A stretch of 64,000 nucleotides of DNA. It comes from Lepeophtheirus salmonis (taxonomy: Eukaryota > Arthropoda > Copepoda > Siphonostomatoida > Caligidae). Under the pieces are notes generated by a model. It searched no databases. It was not told the DNA's origin and was given only the letters and a program-made list of their open reading frames with translations. The translations under genes and the position numbers were made by a program. The stretch lies in contig NC_052143.2 of assembly GCF_016086655.4 (NCBI RefSeq), positions 29,341,886-29,405,885 on the forward strand, in the 5' to 3' direction. Shown here piece by piece: positions 34,741-46,423 of this stretch. Within the stretch, counting starts at the first letter, position 1, and each line of letters begins with the position of its first letter.

Positions 34741-35642
34741 TGTTTATGATTAAAAAAATTGCTGAGCCAGTATTTCAAAAAATAAATACAGTGCCTTCCT
34801 ATTATAATGAGAAAATTAGCATAAATAAACAATCCATATTATGATTCCAATGCTATATACATATTTTGTTCTTTCAAATTTTAAAAAATAATTCAATAAA
34901 AACCTATGTTGATAAATTTAAGAGTTTCTGGAATTCTCTATTAACAGATGCCCATCGCTTCGTGTTCTTAAATTTATGAAATGTACAAAAAATTAAACTA
35001 ATTATTGATAATAACTATAAAATTAAGTAGGACTTAATATCAATTTCTGTTGTATGCATATTTTTGCAATGTATATAGATATATGTACTATTTTTAATAT
35101 ATTTATGTACGAAGGGAAACGGCAAAACATTATTAACTAACTAACTAAGGCAGAAGCTATGCTTCTGGTTGTATGTCTGTGAAGGCTTCGTTTTAAAGTG
35201 TGCATTAAATATCTTAGATTTTGATTAATGCTGGGTTTTGGAATGGAAATCCTAGACGGGTCTGAGACAGTTATTATTTTTGTTGGACTGTAGTATTTCA
35301 GTTCTTTAAAAAACTTTGATCGACACCAGTCTCATAGAAAAATTTGGACAAGACAAAAGAAAAAATGTGTCTAGCTCGGTACATATAAATAATTTGCTCT
35401 ATTTCGGTTAAAAAAATCGATTTTATACTAAATTTAGTCTAGACGATTTTACATAAATAAATTAGGACATCATAAGTGTTTTCAAATTTTCAACAAATTC
35501 TACATAAATTCATACAAAGATTAAACAGAGATAGTTCGATGAACTTTTTTATCCTGTCGTCCCTTTTAGAACTCATAACTCCGAATTTAAGCATTTTTTG
35601 AGATGGTTGATTTATAATATAGGTAATATGCTTTGATTTCCT
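34741..35642. other. AT-rich DNA, no supported gene
   Basis: Contains a small stem, cagaagctatgcttctg, at 35151. Nothing else recognised. Confidence 0.6.
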
Positions 35643-35867
35643 TTACTTTTCTTGGTTTTCTCTCTTCTGTAATATCAGAAGGACCTTTTCACCATTCAAG
35701 ATGTATATTTTTCCACTCCTCCTTATGTTCAAAATTTTTTTATACTTTCTGACTTCCTCGTTGGTAGTCAGAGGGTTAAGGATAGTAGCTGATTGAGAAT
35801 TTTGTAAACTTATCATAGTTTTTGTTGGTTTTTCTAACTTGAGGAGAATCTCCACTGATTTTGCCAT
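35643..35867 (-). pseudogene. Possible Tc1/mariner transposase middle fragment
   Basis: The minus-strand frame has KYKKILNIRRSGKIYILNGE, then KVLLI. This matches the stretch before and around the first catalytic residue (KKLLN.L......I.IFSDEK.F.V), with the Asp replaced by Asn in this reading. The N-terminal part of the frame is not recognisable. Confidence 0.35.
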
Positions 35868-36561
35868 TGCAAAAACTTCAGCTTAGAACACTAATGCCTC
35901 ATTGTTCAATTACATCAATGAGTGATAGATTGATGTATTACCTTGAGTGATAGCTCATCCGGTAACAGTTCTTTATTTTTAGTTTTATTATTATAGCTCC
36001 ATATCGTAATATATGGATGGATTGATTATTTATTATTCTTACCGTTATATGTATACGGTATTTATTATAGAGCCTAACGTGTACTTTTTAAATTTTCAAG
36101 ATTATCCATTTATATATAATCACTGTAAGATCTTTGTTGTATAAAATGAATAAATATGAGAACATCAAAAAAATATTGGTAGATATGGAACCGAAATATG
36201 GCTCTAAAAAATGACTTACAAACGAACCAAACAAAAAATTCAGTGATGTAGCAAATCTCAACCCTACCTTTGAGTTATATCTTAGATATAACAACGTATC
36301 AACGGGTATATGTAGCTAAAGCTAAGCGTTGCTATATGAGATAAGAAAATAAGAATACATATGTATATTAAAAAAGTAAAGTTTGTCTGTTGTCGAATCC
36401 TAATAACTGTTAGTAATGAATAAATACATACAGTTATTTCCTTCATTCATTTTACTCTAAAAGCCCTTAGGAGGTAAAAAAATATTGAAGAAAATAACAG
36501 TGCACATTTTAGAAAATAAAGTATTCTTTACATAATCTAAATGCACTTTAGTATGCGTATA
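35868..36561. other. AT-rich DNA, no supported gene
   Basis: Nothing recognisable. Short frames on the minus strand at 36088-36294 look like composition artefacts. Confidence 0.6.
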
Positions 36562-37060
36562 CCGGGTGCATGGAAATTCCGCAGAATTTTTTTTCTTCAG
36601 GAAACTAACTTGTCTCTAAAGATGCAGTCCTCGGTGCCAAAGTTGTCCTTAAGTATCCCCCTCATGGTCTTCTCAAAAATTTTGAGTGCTTTCAAGAGCC
36701 TCGTGGTCAACGATGAAGGGTTGGCTTTAATCAGAGCTGGGCTGTTTCGATTTTGGCTGATCTACATTTATCTCTGAAACTTGTGCCCCCCTCCTCAACA
36801 TTTCCTTATTCTTGTACATGGTCTTGACGTTAATGCTGAACATTTCGGCGATGTTCTTGAGCTTATCATCTTCCTCGATAGAGCTTACAATTTTTGTGCA
36901 AAGAGCCTCCATCTTCTATTGTTTTTGCAAACAGCTTGTAATTTTGTTTATTTTGCTTGGGATAAAATTTTATCCAAGAAAGATTTATAATAAATTCACA
37001 CAAGTTCTGTCAAAATATCAAGTCTTCATCTTAACTCAAACACCAGCTATGGGTGTATAA
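36562..37060 (-). mobile_element. Mariner-like element, deleted to N-terminus plus end
   Basis: The left end ccgggtgcatggaaattccg follows TA. On the minus strand MEALCTKIVSSIEEDDKLKN, then IAEMFSINVKTMYKNKEML, is the N-terminal HTH. ALESTQNFEKTMRGILKDNF and FRDKLVS then read on, partly after a frame break, into the end sequence. The catalytic domain is absent. The opposite inverted end is not clear near 37040. Confidence 0.5.
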
Positions 37061-38474
37061 TGTCTCATCTGCAGAATTTCCAAACAGTCAGAAGAATAAA
37101 AATAATGTAATACCAAAAATACATTCTAACTCTTGTGATGAATCGAAAATCAATAGGCATGTTTGCTCCCATGTGATCACCTACTTACAATAAAAAAAGG
37201 ATATCAATTACATAGCATAAAAAAGGATTTTTATAATGATTAATTATAATAAATCCCTTCATATTTGTATTTCGGAAGATAGTTAATTCATAAACCAAAA
37301 ATCATCATTATAAGCTCCACATCTAATTTTAATAGTGTTTTATCACGAATCTGTCATTTTTTTGTTTGTATATAATCTGGTAGATGCAACTTTTTTTGAT
37401 TATAATATTATTATCTTTTTTGTAGGATTATGATCATTGATCACACAACATTTACAAAGTTTTGTGACTTTGTTATTGGACTTAAAAACTCCGTAAGAAA
37501 TAATTACGGGTAGGTCCTATAAAATTAATAATTTAAAGCACTTTGGATTGTACATAAAAAAATGAAAAATGTCATGGTTATCCTACGACATTCGGATCAA
37601 TGTATGGACGTTTTATTAGGTTAGCTGCAAGTAAGCTACAGAGAAAGGATATAAACACTTGTCCAACTCCTATAAAGCAACGATAAAAGTAGTAGTTATT
37701 CTTTTGTGAATCTTTAATTACACTCTGAGTCCATCGAGAACTTAAACTTATAGCACCAATCTTATGTGGCTTAAAATCATTGCTACGTTTTGGAGTTTTT
37801 ACTTCTTGGACGGAAGAAGGGTTTCTTAGGGTAGTTTTTTTTTAATGTCTTGGACAGTATAACGGATGATGACCTTGATTTTTCAACTCTTTCGAGTATT
37901 TATTCCATGATGATCTCTTCAATTTTGAAATCCTTATCTTTCCATTGTACCGCCGAACTGAATCCTTTCTTTATTTCTTGAAAGCACCTTCCACTTTAAT
38001 TATTATTAACTGGACTTTATTCATCTTGTTTTCAGTTATTTCTTCGAGTGTCAAGGCCTCCGCTCCTTTTATAAAGTTCTCTTATGCCTTAACTTGTCGA
38101 AATGCATTCGCTTTAATTCGCAGATAGATTGTTGACCCTAAAAACTTTATCATATTTGGATGCCAATCCTATATTTTTATCGCAGTATCTTTAAAATACA
38201 TAATATATATATATCAGTTATTTATCTCTTATATACGATGACCTCACCCTGTCCAACACATAATCAATAAAAACACTCTTCAGGTTCCCAACAACCAAAA
38301 ATTTGACCAATAAAAACGTTGTCAATCTTTCATTTTGAACGATGTTTAGGAGAAAAGCAACATAGATTTAATGACGTTTCTATAAATTGGCTACAATCAG
38401 CTATGAGAAGAATTAAACAAACACAATTCAAATTGTGTATCTTGTAACAATATAGGCAGAAACTATTTTGATGA
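37061..38474. other. AT-rich DNA with unclassified minus-strand coding-like stretch
   Basis: Between 37700 and 38130 the minus strand has broken frames with plausible protein texture (RVEKSRSSSVILSKTLKKN; ALTLEEITENKMNKVQ). I cannot assign them. (TA)n near 38205. Confidence 0.3.
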
Positions 38475-38585
38475 CACTCCTAAATTATAATCCAACCTCA
38501 GCAGGAACCTACACTTATAAACTCCTAAACAAATCCTCAGTGTTACTCTGACTTGTTCATAAGCACACGGATTCGTTGTTACTTC
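38475..38585 (-). repeat. tRNA-like SINE copy, diverged
   Basis: On the minus strand gtcagagtaacactgagga, then ttataagtgtaggttcctgc, aligns with the SINE at 50300-50460. The A-box and B-box words are eroded here. Confidence 0.4.
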
Positions 38586-39996
38586 ATACATAAATTTTCT
38601 CTCCTTAATATCTGAATAATTATAATAATTAACTGCGAAAATAAACAATACTTCTCAAATTGACAACTTCAAAAATGTTCTACCGCTATAAAATTCTTAG
38701 AATTTACAACTATTTACACAATTATAAATTGCTTGTTTCTGCACTCTTACTCATTACCAGAAGAGCTAGAATCAATTTTTGTCAAAGTTATGTAGGAATG
38801 ACATCATATATTAACAACCACTCAACTTTTCATTGTTATTATCTTTTAAAAAGGAAGGGACTTGGTTGCATATGAACACTTGTAGGTATTTCTGAATACA
38901 ACCACATTTATTTCAATTTATTCATTATTTAGCAAAGCAATTAGGACTGACCCCCTATGGAAGTACTTAAGCAGCTCGTGGCTTTCAAGGCTGCTGAAAA
39001 GCGAGTACCTATTGACTCTAACGATAAAAATAACTTATTTCTTCGGACAGGATATGAACTGAACGAGAAAGTTCATATGGGTTCAGTAGAACTAACGAAA
39101 AATATAAAAACTTTGTGCTCCTTCCGGCCCAAAATAGCGGTCTCATGGAATTATGTTTTCAGTTTTCATTAGCATTACCGATAGGTTTGCCATAAGTCTC
39201 AAGGCGTCAGATTGGTTTAGTACTCTTATAATGAGAGGAGTAAATGACTTAAAAATCGAAGCAATAATACCAAAGACTCTCATGATAATTTATGCAGTCA
39301 GATCAAAAAGGATTCCCCTTACCTGTAGGTCTGAACAATTCAATTGTGAGATATAAGGACTCGATGGACTTTTAAACTATAATATATTTTTATTATATAA
39401 AGGGGACTTCACCAGATATTTTAACAACTTTTGAATCTTTCATGCGTTTATAAATAAATGGGAAAAATTCATTTTTTTTAATCATTAATTTTTTGTAAAT
39501 TTAAACAACTGTACAATTCTATGCATTTGGCCGGTTTTATAATTTAAAAAAAAGATAAAATGGTCAATTTTTTTTAACTATTCTAATAAAAATTATTAAA
39601 ATATAAGTATTATGTATTAAAGTATAAGGTTCAAATGCCAAAAGCTATATTACTCATATCATGAGGGGAAGGCGTTCCTAAAATCAAATTTAATTTTAGT
39701 CCAAATTTGAGTTCATACGTCGTGATCACTAAAGCCTTTTTATAAGTAAAGCAATAGTTATATAACATTTTAATTTTATAAAGTGTAGTTATGAAAAACA
39801 AGGTTAATTTTTTCTAAATTTTTATTTACTGTGTGTACTAGGGCATGCCTTATTAGATTTATGTATGAATTGAAATTTTAAAAGTCAATGAAACCTCAGA
39901 AGCTCACCCTTTTAATTCTATTAATTATAATGAAGAACAAATATGTAAATGATTTAGTAGTCCTTCATTAATACATTGAATAATGAAATAAATAAT
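38586..39996. other. AT-rich DNA with a weak pogo-like frame
   Basis: The plus-strand frame at 39153-39356 has ISLKASDWFSTLIMRGVNDL, which faintly resembles the DW...F..R...L...  linker of pogo/CENP-B-type transposases. The frame just upstream (38957-39172) is unrelated. I do not rely on either. Confidence 0.3.
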
Positions 39997-40112
39997 TTTT
40001 TTTAATCTAAGATATTCCAATGTAAGATTTATAGCTCACTCACTGTTTATTTTAATTTTTAAACAGTGAGTGAGCTATAAATCTTACATTGGAATATCTT
40101 AGATTAAAAAAA
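39997..40112. repeat. Perfect 53-bp inverted repeat
   Basis: The left arm 39997-40049 and right arm 40060-40112 are exact reverse complements, with a 10-nt spacer. Core words are tctaagatattccaatgtaa, then gatttatagctcactcactg, mirrored as cagtgagtgagctataaatc. It lies just outside the left LTR of the gypsy element. Confidence 0.95.
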
Positions 40113-40145
40113 TTAATTGAAATATTTTTAAACAATATATTAATA

Positions 40146-40290
40146 TGTTTAGTTTTAAATATCTTTATTTTTTGAACAAAATGATAAATTCCTTTTTATG
40201 AAAAAGAAAAAGAAAAAACTAGAAAAAGAAAACAATCAAGAACAATTAATATTACCCATACAAGTCAAACTTCTACACTACTACCCTAGA
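40146..40290 (-). repeat. 3' LTR (left) of the minus-strand gypsy element, approximate
   Basis: tgtttagttttaaatatctt, then tcaagaacaattaat and acaagtcaaac, match the LTR at 43993. The inner boundary is uncertain, and no polypurine tract is obvious. Confidence 0.5.
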
Positions 40291-40389
40291 CAACATAGTG
40301 AGTAAAAGATCATCTAGTCAGTAATAGCCAATACACAATAAACTTCATTATAAATAACATTGATAAATAAATAAATTGATCATTCTCGA

Positions 40390-41155
40390 GCTGTAAATCT
40401 TATGCATCTTATAGTCGGAGACGCTGGAAGGATATTTGGAACTGCAAATACAGTCTATCCATCGAGACATTGTCAGTTTTTGATCCAAGTCCAATCTATC
40501 GTAACGATCGTGCATCTCAATCACTCTAAACAGCCCCAAGAAAGTTGGAGTAAGATACTCTTTTATGGGTTTATTTTTAACAAAATCGAATTAAGTTTTT
40601 TAATTTTTTGTTAATGGCTCTTTTATTTAAGTGTGTCCAAGGAACGTGTGCGATTTTCTCCATTGTTTTAAAGAAACTTTCGATGTCAAGGTTCCCAAAA
40701 GGAAATTTGGACGCATTAAAGAAATTAACGGTTATGGATCCCAAGCGACCTGTGAGTAATTGATAAGGTAAATATTTAGAGGCTATGTCTATTGATACGG
40801 AGTTCCTCAATCCCCATAAAACTACAGATAGTGCATTGATCCATCTGCCTTTTTCTTCCAGCATTCGTGCTACAATCCCGGTCTTAAAAGATCTGTGAAA
40901 ACGCTCTATGAATCCATTGGACTCTGGATGATACGAGGTTGTGTTCTTACTTGCAACCCCATGTGACATGCAAGCCCTTATCGATAATGAACTTGTGAAC
41001 TGTGCTCCTCGGTCAGACAGAATGGTTTCTTGAACTCCAAACCTCGAAATCCAACCACTCAAAAAATGACTAACTATTGTTTTGATGGTTATATCTGGAA
41101 TAGGCTTCACTTTTGGCCCTTTGTGAAACAATCCATAACAGTTACGGCATAGCAC
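40390..41155 (-). pseudogene. Integrase catalytic core and C-terminus
   Basis: FGVQETILSDRGAQFTSS carries the second catalytic Asp and ESNGFIERFHRSFKTG the Glu, in one open frame of 192 codons (40577-41155). The first Asp is in the overlapping frame to the right (RIDIIGQFP). LRNSVSIDIASKYLPYQLL follows the gypsy pattern. Past the stop, KTDNVSMDRL resembles the end of the integrase C-terminal domain (K.VS.DRLKP). It would insert the cDNA; the frame breaks preclude function. Confidence 0.85.
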
Positions 41156-41480
41156 TGTCCCTGAATTAGTGGGAATTGACCGATTATGTCTATGCGAATA
41201 AAAAAAAGTAATTCAGATGGAGGATCGAAGGACGACGTTGGTTTTGATGTTCTAAAAGGTTTGGTTTTCTGACACGCTAAACACTCTTTAGTGAAGTTTT
41301 TGGCGTTGACTTGCAAATTTGGTCAAGCATAAAAAAGTGAAACCCTCCATAACGTTTCTTTGAATCCCGAATGATTGTCCTTGTGTACAGCATGTACGAT
41401 TCTTTGACGCAATTCTAGAGATGACACAGCCACAGGGAATGCGTCAAGATTGCCAAAACCAGCAAGTAGGGTTCCTGCAA
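41107..41480 (-). pseudogene. Integrase zinc-binding (H2C2) domain and first Asp
   Basis: RQRIVHAVHKDNHSGFKETL, then CLACQKTKPF, gives the H....H...C..C zinc domain. RIDIIGQFPL holds the first catalytic Asp and VTVMDCFTK follows. A stop lies at YAxPNLQ. Confidence 0.75.
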
Positions 41481-41581
41481 TGTATTTAAAAGAAGGTTTA
41501 ATTTTAAACTTAAGTAAATTGGGATCCTGTTTCTTTTGATCCTCAATTATATCTTCAATGAAGGTTGGGCCTATTGTGATG

Positions 41582-41945
41582 TCATATAATATACTTCTAG
41601 AAAGAATGTCTACAGTATGATTTAATTTTCCAGAAACGTGTCGATATCACAATTGAATTCTGCTATGAATGCAAAAGTACGGAACTGTTTTGTTGTCAAG
41701 GAGGGATTGCGAATGTCAATTGCAGGGACTAAAGGTTTGTGATCCGTGAAAACTTTCCAAACTTGTCCATCTAAAGCCAATAGAAAATGTTTTATGTTTT
41801 ACTTCACACCTAATAGTTCCCTATCAAATGTAGAATAAACCTGTTGTGCTGTTGAAAGAGACCGAGACACATTTACGTTTTGCTCGAGAACGGCTTCCCT
41901 CCCTATATCAGAGGCATCATTCTTCAGGACTAAAGGCAATTAACT
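41582..41945 (-). pseudogene. RNase H
   Basis: LVLKNDASDIGREAVLEQ is the first RNase H motif (L.TDASD.G.GAVL.Q). VYSTFDRELLGV is the second, with the catalytic Glu. KVFTDHKPLVPAI is the third (TDH..L). Stops occur between them and an EN/DN-type end is not clear. Confidence 0.75.
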
Positions 41946-41954
41946 ATCTCTGCA

Positions 41955-42660
41955 TTAAAGTTGAGCACTTTTAGACGAACTATTTAAAATAATTTGGAAG
42001 TCGTGTTCGTTTTCTGTAATCCAATTAAACTCTACAATTATCTTGAACAGGGGGTAAAAACAAACTGTCCATTGAGACAATCTGAGAGTAACATTACACA
42101 TGCCCAAAAATCTATGCAGTTTATCTTTTGATTTTGTAGTTGGTACTTTTTGCACTGCCTTTATCTTACATTCGAGAGGCCTAAGACCTTTCGATGAAAT
42201 AGAATACCCAAGGAAATCTACCGATTTCATGAAAAACTCACATTTCTCACGGGATAGGGTCATATCGGCTGTTTTAAGTCTTGATAAAACCACATTGAAC
42301 GTTTTCCAATGGTCATCCATCGACTCCGAAGCAACAAGGATATCATCAAAGTACACTAACACATTTGGAATTCCTCGTAGAATTGAATTAATGAGTCTCT
42401 GAAATGTCTGAGCAGCATTTTTAACACCAAAAGGCATCCTGAAACATTCACGTAACCCAAATGGCGTAATGATTGCAGTTTTATTTATAGGAGTGGTTTT
42501 CATAGGTATTTGGTTATATGCTCTGTGTAAATCCATTTGACTAAAAACAGTCATGCATTTTAGATTAGCAACCAAATCTCTTAGATTTGGGAGGGGATAC
42601 CAATCAAGGTCCGTCCTCCTATTTAATTGGCGATAGGTGCTGCACATTTGCCAGCTTCCT
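41955..42660 (-). pseudogene. Reverse transcriptase (YFDD)
   Basis: Open for 230 codons, with the fingers and palm motifs in order: CSTYRQLNRRTDLDWYPLP, VFSQMDLHRAYNQIPM (catalytic Asp of motif A), TPFGLRECFRMPFGVKNA, then VLVYFDDILVAS with the YxDD pair. These are followed by FLGYSISSKGLRP and the connection LHRFLGMCN. The active-site box is YFDD, where gypsy elements mostly have YLDD or YIDD. The N-terminal PKG.WR region is in another frame near 42670, so a shift separates it. The core itself looks intact over 230 codons. Confidence 0.9.
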
Positions 42661-43082
42661 TTGGGTTTTGGATTGACGTATAGCGGAAGAAAAATTAGAA
42701 GAATACGATATTAGGATTATTTTCTTTAACAATTTGTTGATTTCGTCTCGTACCAAATTTAACTTCTCGCTATCTAACTTGCGTAAAGCAAGGAGGACCT
42801 ATCGTCTCGATATGGTGTTCAAATCCGTGAGCTGGATGAGTTTCAGTGGCACTTTTATTTCGATTTGATTTCTTGAGTCTTCGATAGTTCTCTAATTAAG
42901 CACGGCTCATCTAGGAATAACTTCTTATTGAAAATATCAATTTTAAACCTAAAATGATGTAAAAAATCTGTACCCAAAATGGACAACCACTTTGGACAAC
43001 AATAAATTTCTATTGGAAATCTCCTAGATTTTCTAAATTGATTGTCGTTATACCAATAACATCAACGAGGGCTCCTCCATAT

Positions 43083-43290
43083 CTAATTATAGGGGGAGAG
43101 TTTTTCTCGAATAAGACTTTTACATTTTTTAAATGGAATAACAGACACTTGCACTCCTGTATCTAGCAGAAAGTTAAGCAAATTTGAATTGTCTTTGATG
43201 AAAAATAACTTTGATGGTTTATTTACAAACTCGGTTCCGTGCAACCGAGGGATATTTAGTTTTTTGAAACATAAAAATGGCAACTAGCAC
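43083..43290 (-). pseudogene. Aspartic protease
   Basis: LLNFLLDTGVQVSVIPFKK contains the DTG active-site motif with the flanking hydrophobics typical of gypsy proteases (FLVDTGA.VSV.P). The flap region is not visible before the frame breaks. Confidence 0.8.
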
Positions 43291-43972
43291 CTGAACAGGT
43301 AGTTGCGTTTATCCCAAGTTTAGAATGACAATAGCAGATATCTTTTTTCTTCTTAGATTTAGTAAATTTGGATGTGTTATGAAGAGGTCTGTTGAAAACA
43401 TGATGGATATGAGGCGAAGCGGACGAGTCACCAACAGTGAAAATATGTGAATTGCTCAGTTCTTTGGCTGCAACACACATTTGCTTCAACTCTTAAATTG
43501 AATGGGACAGTGCTCTCAAGTACTCTTGCTAGTCTTTAGGCACATTTCTGATGAGGGCCTCCCTTAGTAAATGATGACGCAAAACATGGATGTATTCCTT
43601 GCCAAGGAGACGCTCAACTTTCTCTATAACTTCCCCAGGGGAAAATCCCAATGAATTGCACAGCATATAAGATTTTTTTTTTAAATTCAATTTGAAGGTG
43701 AAAGACCATATTTTTGTATAGGGATATGCCTAAAAACTTCACCCGGTAATGCTAAAGCCATTAAACAACCATTTGGCCGGATCTTCATTGATCTTCCTCA
43801 TCTATTCTTTGAAATCAATTTTCTGAATCCAAGGCTGATAATTTTGGAAGACGTAGTTCTGCTACTGTAAGAGTTAAGTTGCTGACCTCTTCCGCCACGT
43901 ACTTTTGTTCACTCTGAGAGACATTATCTGCATGGTTTTGACCATCAGAATGAGATTTTTTAGGAGGCATGA
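43256..43972 (-). pseudogene. Gag with zinc knuckle
   Basis: A possible start, MPPKKSHSDGQNHADN, lies at 43972. Downstream are ALTRN-type helices (LGKEYIHVLRHHLLREALIR) and a knuckle-like CYCHSKLGINATTCSGASCH, close to the C....F...A..C...C pattern of K02A2.6-like Gag proteins. At least three stops or shifts interrupt it. Confidence 0.65.
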
Positions 43973-43992
43973 TATCACGTCGGGATTTTCAA

Positions 43993-44110
43993 TGTTAAGT
44001 TTTTAATATCTTTATTTCAACTGAGTAAAAAAAATACTAAGAAAAGTCAAGAACAATTAATTTTATACATAGAAGTCAAAGTTTTATATATTTATGTTTG
44101 ACTATAAGTA
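43993..44110 (-). repeat. 5' LTR (right) of the minus-strand gypsy element, approximate
   Basis: tgttaagtttttaatatctt, then gtcaagaacaattaat and gaagtcaaag, align with the left LTR. The right edge is not defined. Confidence 0.5.
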
Positions 44111-44659
44111 TCCATATAAATCTTCTAAATTCAGTATATACTAAATTTCAAAACAGGATTTTTTATCCTACAATATAGATGCCATTTATATCCGTAAATC
44201 CATTTTGTAAATTAAAAAAAGTGATGGAAAAGATTTTAAAGAACATAAAGATGCTTCTTCTCATCGATTTTCTAGCAAAAATAAAGAGTTTTTATAAAAA
44301 TGGAAAATATATCATACTTCGAAATTAGATACTTATTCATTTTATTTTTGTAATTTTGTAAGAAACAGAATTACCCTCAAATATATAATCGAATTGTACT
44401 AAAAAAAATTAGTTACTTGAAATAACTACATTAAAAATTTAAGAGACATAATAACTGTAATAAATTTGAATTTGAACTTGGAAACAACTTATTTGCTATT
44501 GGAAAAGGATTTAAAAATTATATTTTACAAATATTTTTAAATCATTTTTAAAATGAAAAAACGATTAGAATGCATAAGAATGTAATCCTTATTTTTCCTT
44601 TCGAAGCTAAACAAATTGTTGTGCAACAAAACACATTGAATATTCAAACAATCATAAAT
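44111..44659. other. AT-rich DNA, no supported gene
   Basis: Nothing recognisable. Confidence 0.6.
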
Positions 44660-44970
44660 ATTGTAGTACCCTGCATTGTTTTTGCCTCAAAATCACCTTT
44701 AGAGGACTCAAATTCCGTACAACCCTTATAAACCAACGTCTTACTGAGTCCCAAAGTTCGAGCAATTATTATGTTATCCCTCCAGTGGCGGATTTAATGG
44801 AGGGCTGTGCCCCTTTTCCTAATATTTGGAAGAACTAATTTTGTGAATTGATTCCATTTTTTCCAACTAGTGCAGTTTTGAATAAGCTATCTAAAATAAG
44901 CTGCTTAAGTGCCCGCGTATGCACAAAGAAAGTGCACCAAAGTGGCAGTATAGATAGCTTGCCCACCTAT
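44660..44970 (-). mobile_element. Mariner-like remnant (family F type), N-terminal part
   Basis: The minus-strand reading RDNIIIARTLGLSKTLVYK, then GCTEFESSKGDFEAK, is the mariner HTH and the acidic linker after it. Upstream non-coding sequence is shared with 29970-30094. The rest of the element is missing. Confidence 0.6.
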
Positions 44971-46141
44971 ATATATATATCTGCGATAAGGGATCAAGAG
45001 GAAATTATATTTCTGTCCTTCTGGAAAAGAGCAAATAGGGTAATATATAACTTACTACTTTGTTTACTAATCAGAAATAGTAAATTATGAAATACACATA
45101 ACCTACTAAGTGAAACGAGGGAATCAACAGCTAAAAAAAATACAATGGTCATTTTTGTCGTAGTAAAGTAACGCTGTGCCTACTATTAGCCCAATCATTT
45201 GAAATCTGGTGTACTATAATTTATGTCAAACTCTATTATTTGATGTTAAATTCCTTTTACACAATTACTGATGATATGTCATTAGATAAGGATCCATCCT
45301 CATCATCAATTGCCCTTAATGTATTTCTGTATACTACACAAAGCTTCTAACTCAGTCCTCTCTTATTTACCCTCATCAGTCATCATTATATATGAATATG
45401 AAAGAGCCACAACAATGTGAAAACGATAAAAAGAAATCGTTAAAGAACCTTAATAAATGCATTCATATGCCTTTTATGCCATCACATACATACTTTTTTT
45501 TAATCAATGAAGATCTTTATAGGATACTTATACTTAAAGCACTTTTGTGTATAATATTTATCTATACTTAAGTATCTATACATAGGTGTAGCTTCTCCTT
45601 TGCAAAATTCTTATTCGTAGGCTCTTTATTTAAAAAAAAAAATAATAGTTCACTTTCAAAATATCACAACAATAGCAATAAAATCTATATTCAACAAGCT
45701 GTTCTTTGTATTTATAAATACCATAAGAACATAACGATTCGAATTGATCGTATATACTAAACTGTCCAATCAATCCCAATGCATGTACGCTCTTGGGGCG
45801 TTGACTACCACAACTATAAAATTAATATTATACATAAAATTAGCAAAGGGTGGAATGAAATATTGGTTTATTTAAAATCAAATATATTTTTTTTTAATTG
45901 AAATGGGTCCTGGCGAGGGTCTTATTGGGGTGAAAAGCTCATCGATATTTTTATAAAATTCAGAAATCTTACTTTTCCATTTCATTATGAAAGTAATTTG
46001 TCGGGGAATTTCTTCAAAATCGATATAAGAGCCTTTAAATTGTTGTTACAAAAAATTAATAGCTCAAAATCATTAGTTATGAGACTTTGAAAACATATAT
46101 TATAGACTATGCAATTTTTTTTTGCATATAATCCATAATTG
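44971..46141. other. AT-rich DNA, no supported gene
   Basis: Nothing recognisable. Short open frames follow the base composition. Confidence 0.6.
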
Positions 46142-46316
46142 CAAAAAAAAAAAAAAAAAAGAATATTACAGAGTGTGATCAGGGAATAGTGACACCATTT
46201 TACAGGATAAAAATACATGAAAAGAGACAGAAAGACGGATATAAAAAGAGACAGAGAGAGTGAAGAAAAGAGGGAAAGAAAGAGAAAAGGAGAGAGAGAT
46301 AGAAAGGAAAGGAATT
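46142..46316. repeat. A18 run followed by a purine-rich GA tract
   Basis: A near-pure A run at 46142-46160, then from 46217 about 100 bases with almost only A and G on this strand (gagacagagagagtgaagaa). The apparent Ser/Phe-rich minus-strand frame here is a product of this composition. Confidence 0.8.
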
Positions 46317-46423
46317 GAGTTTTTGTTACAAACTGACATAAATTTTATGCATCCACAAACTGAATATCCACTTGAATTCCATATGTGATAATACCAAAAA
46401 CAGACTATAAAATTATACGAGTA

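Larger units (their letters stand above)
40146..44110 (-). mobile_element. Ty3/gypsy LTR retrotransposon, complete domain order, decayed
   Basis: Minus-strand order from right to left: LTR, Gag, protease, reverse transcriptase, RNase H, integrase, LTR. Every domain is recognisable but broken by stops or frameshifts. The two LTRs share several words but are diverged and differ by an A-rich insertion, so the insertion is old. About 3.96 kb by the boundaries I can see. The outer edge of the right LTR is uncertain and no target duplication was found. Confidence 0.8.

Noticed and set aside
39153..39356. Possible pogo/CENP-B-type transposase piece
   Set aside because: The match is limited to about a dozen loosely conserved residues, with nothing of the DDE domain nearby.
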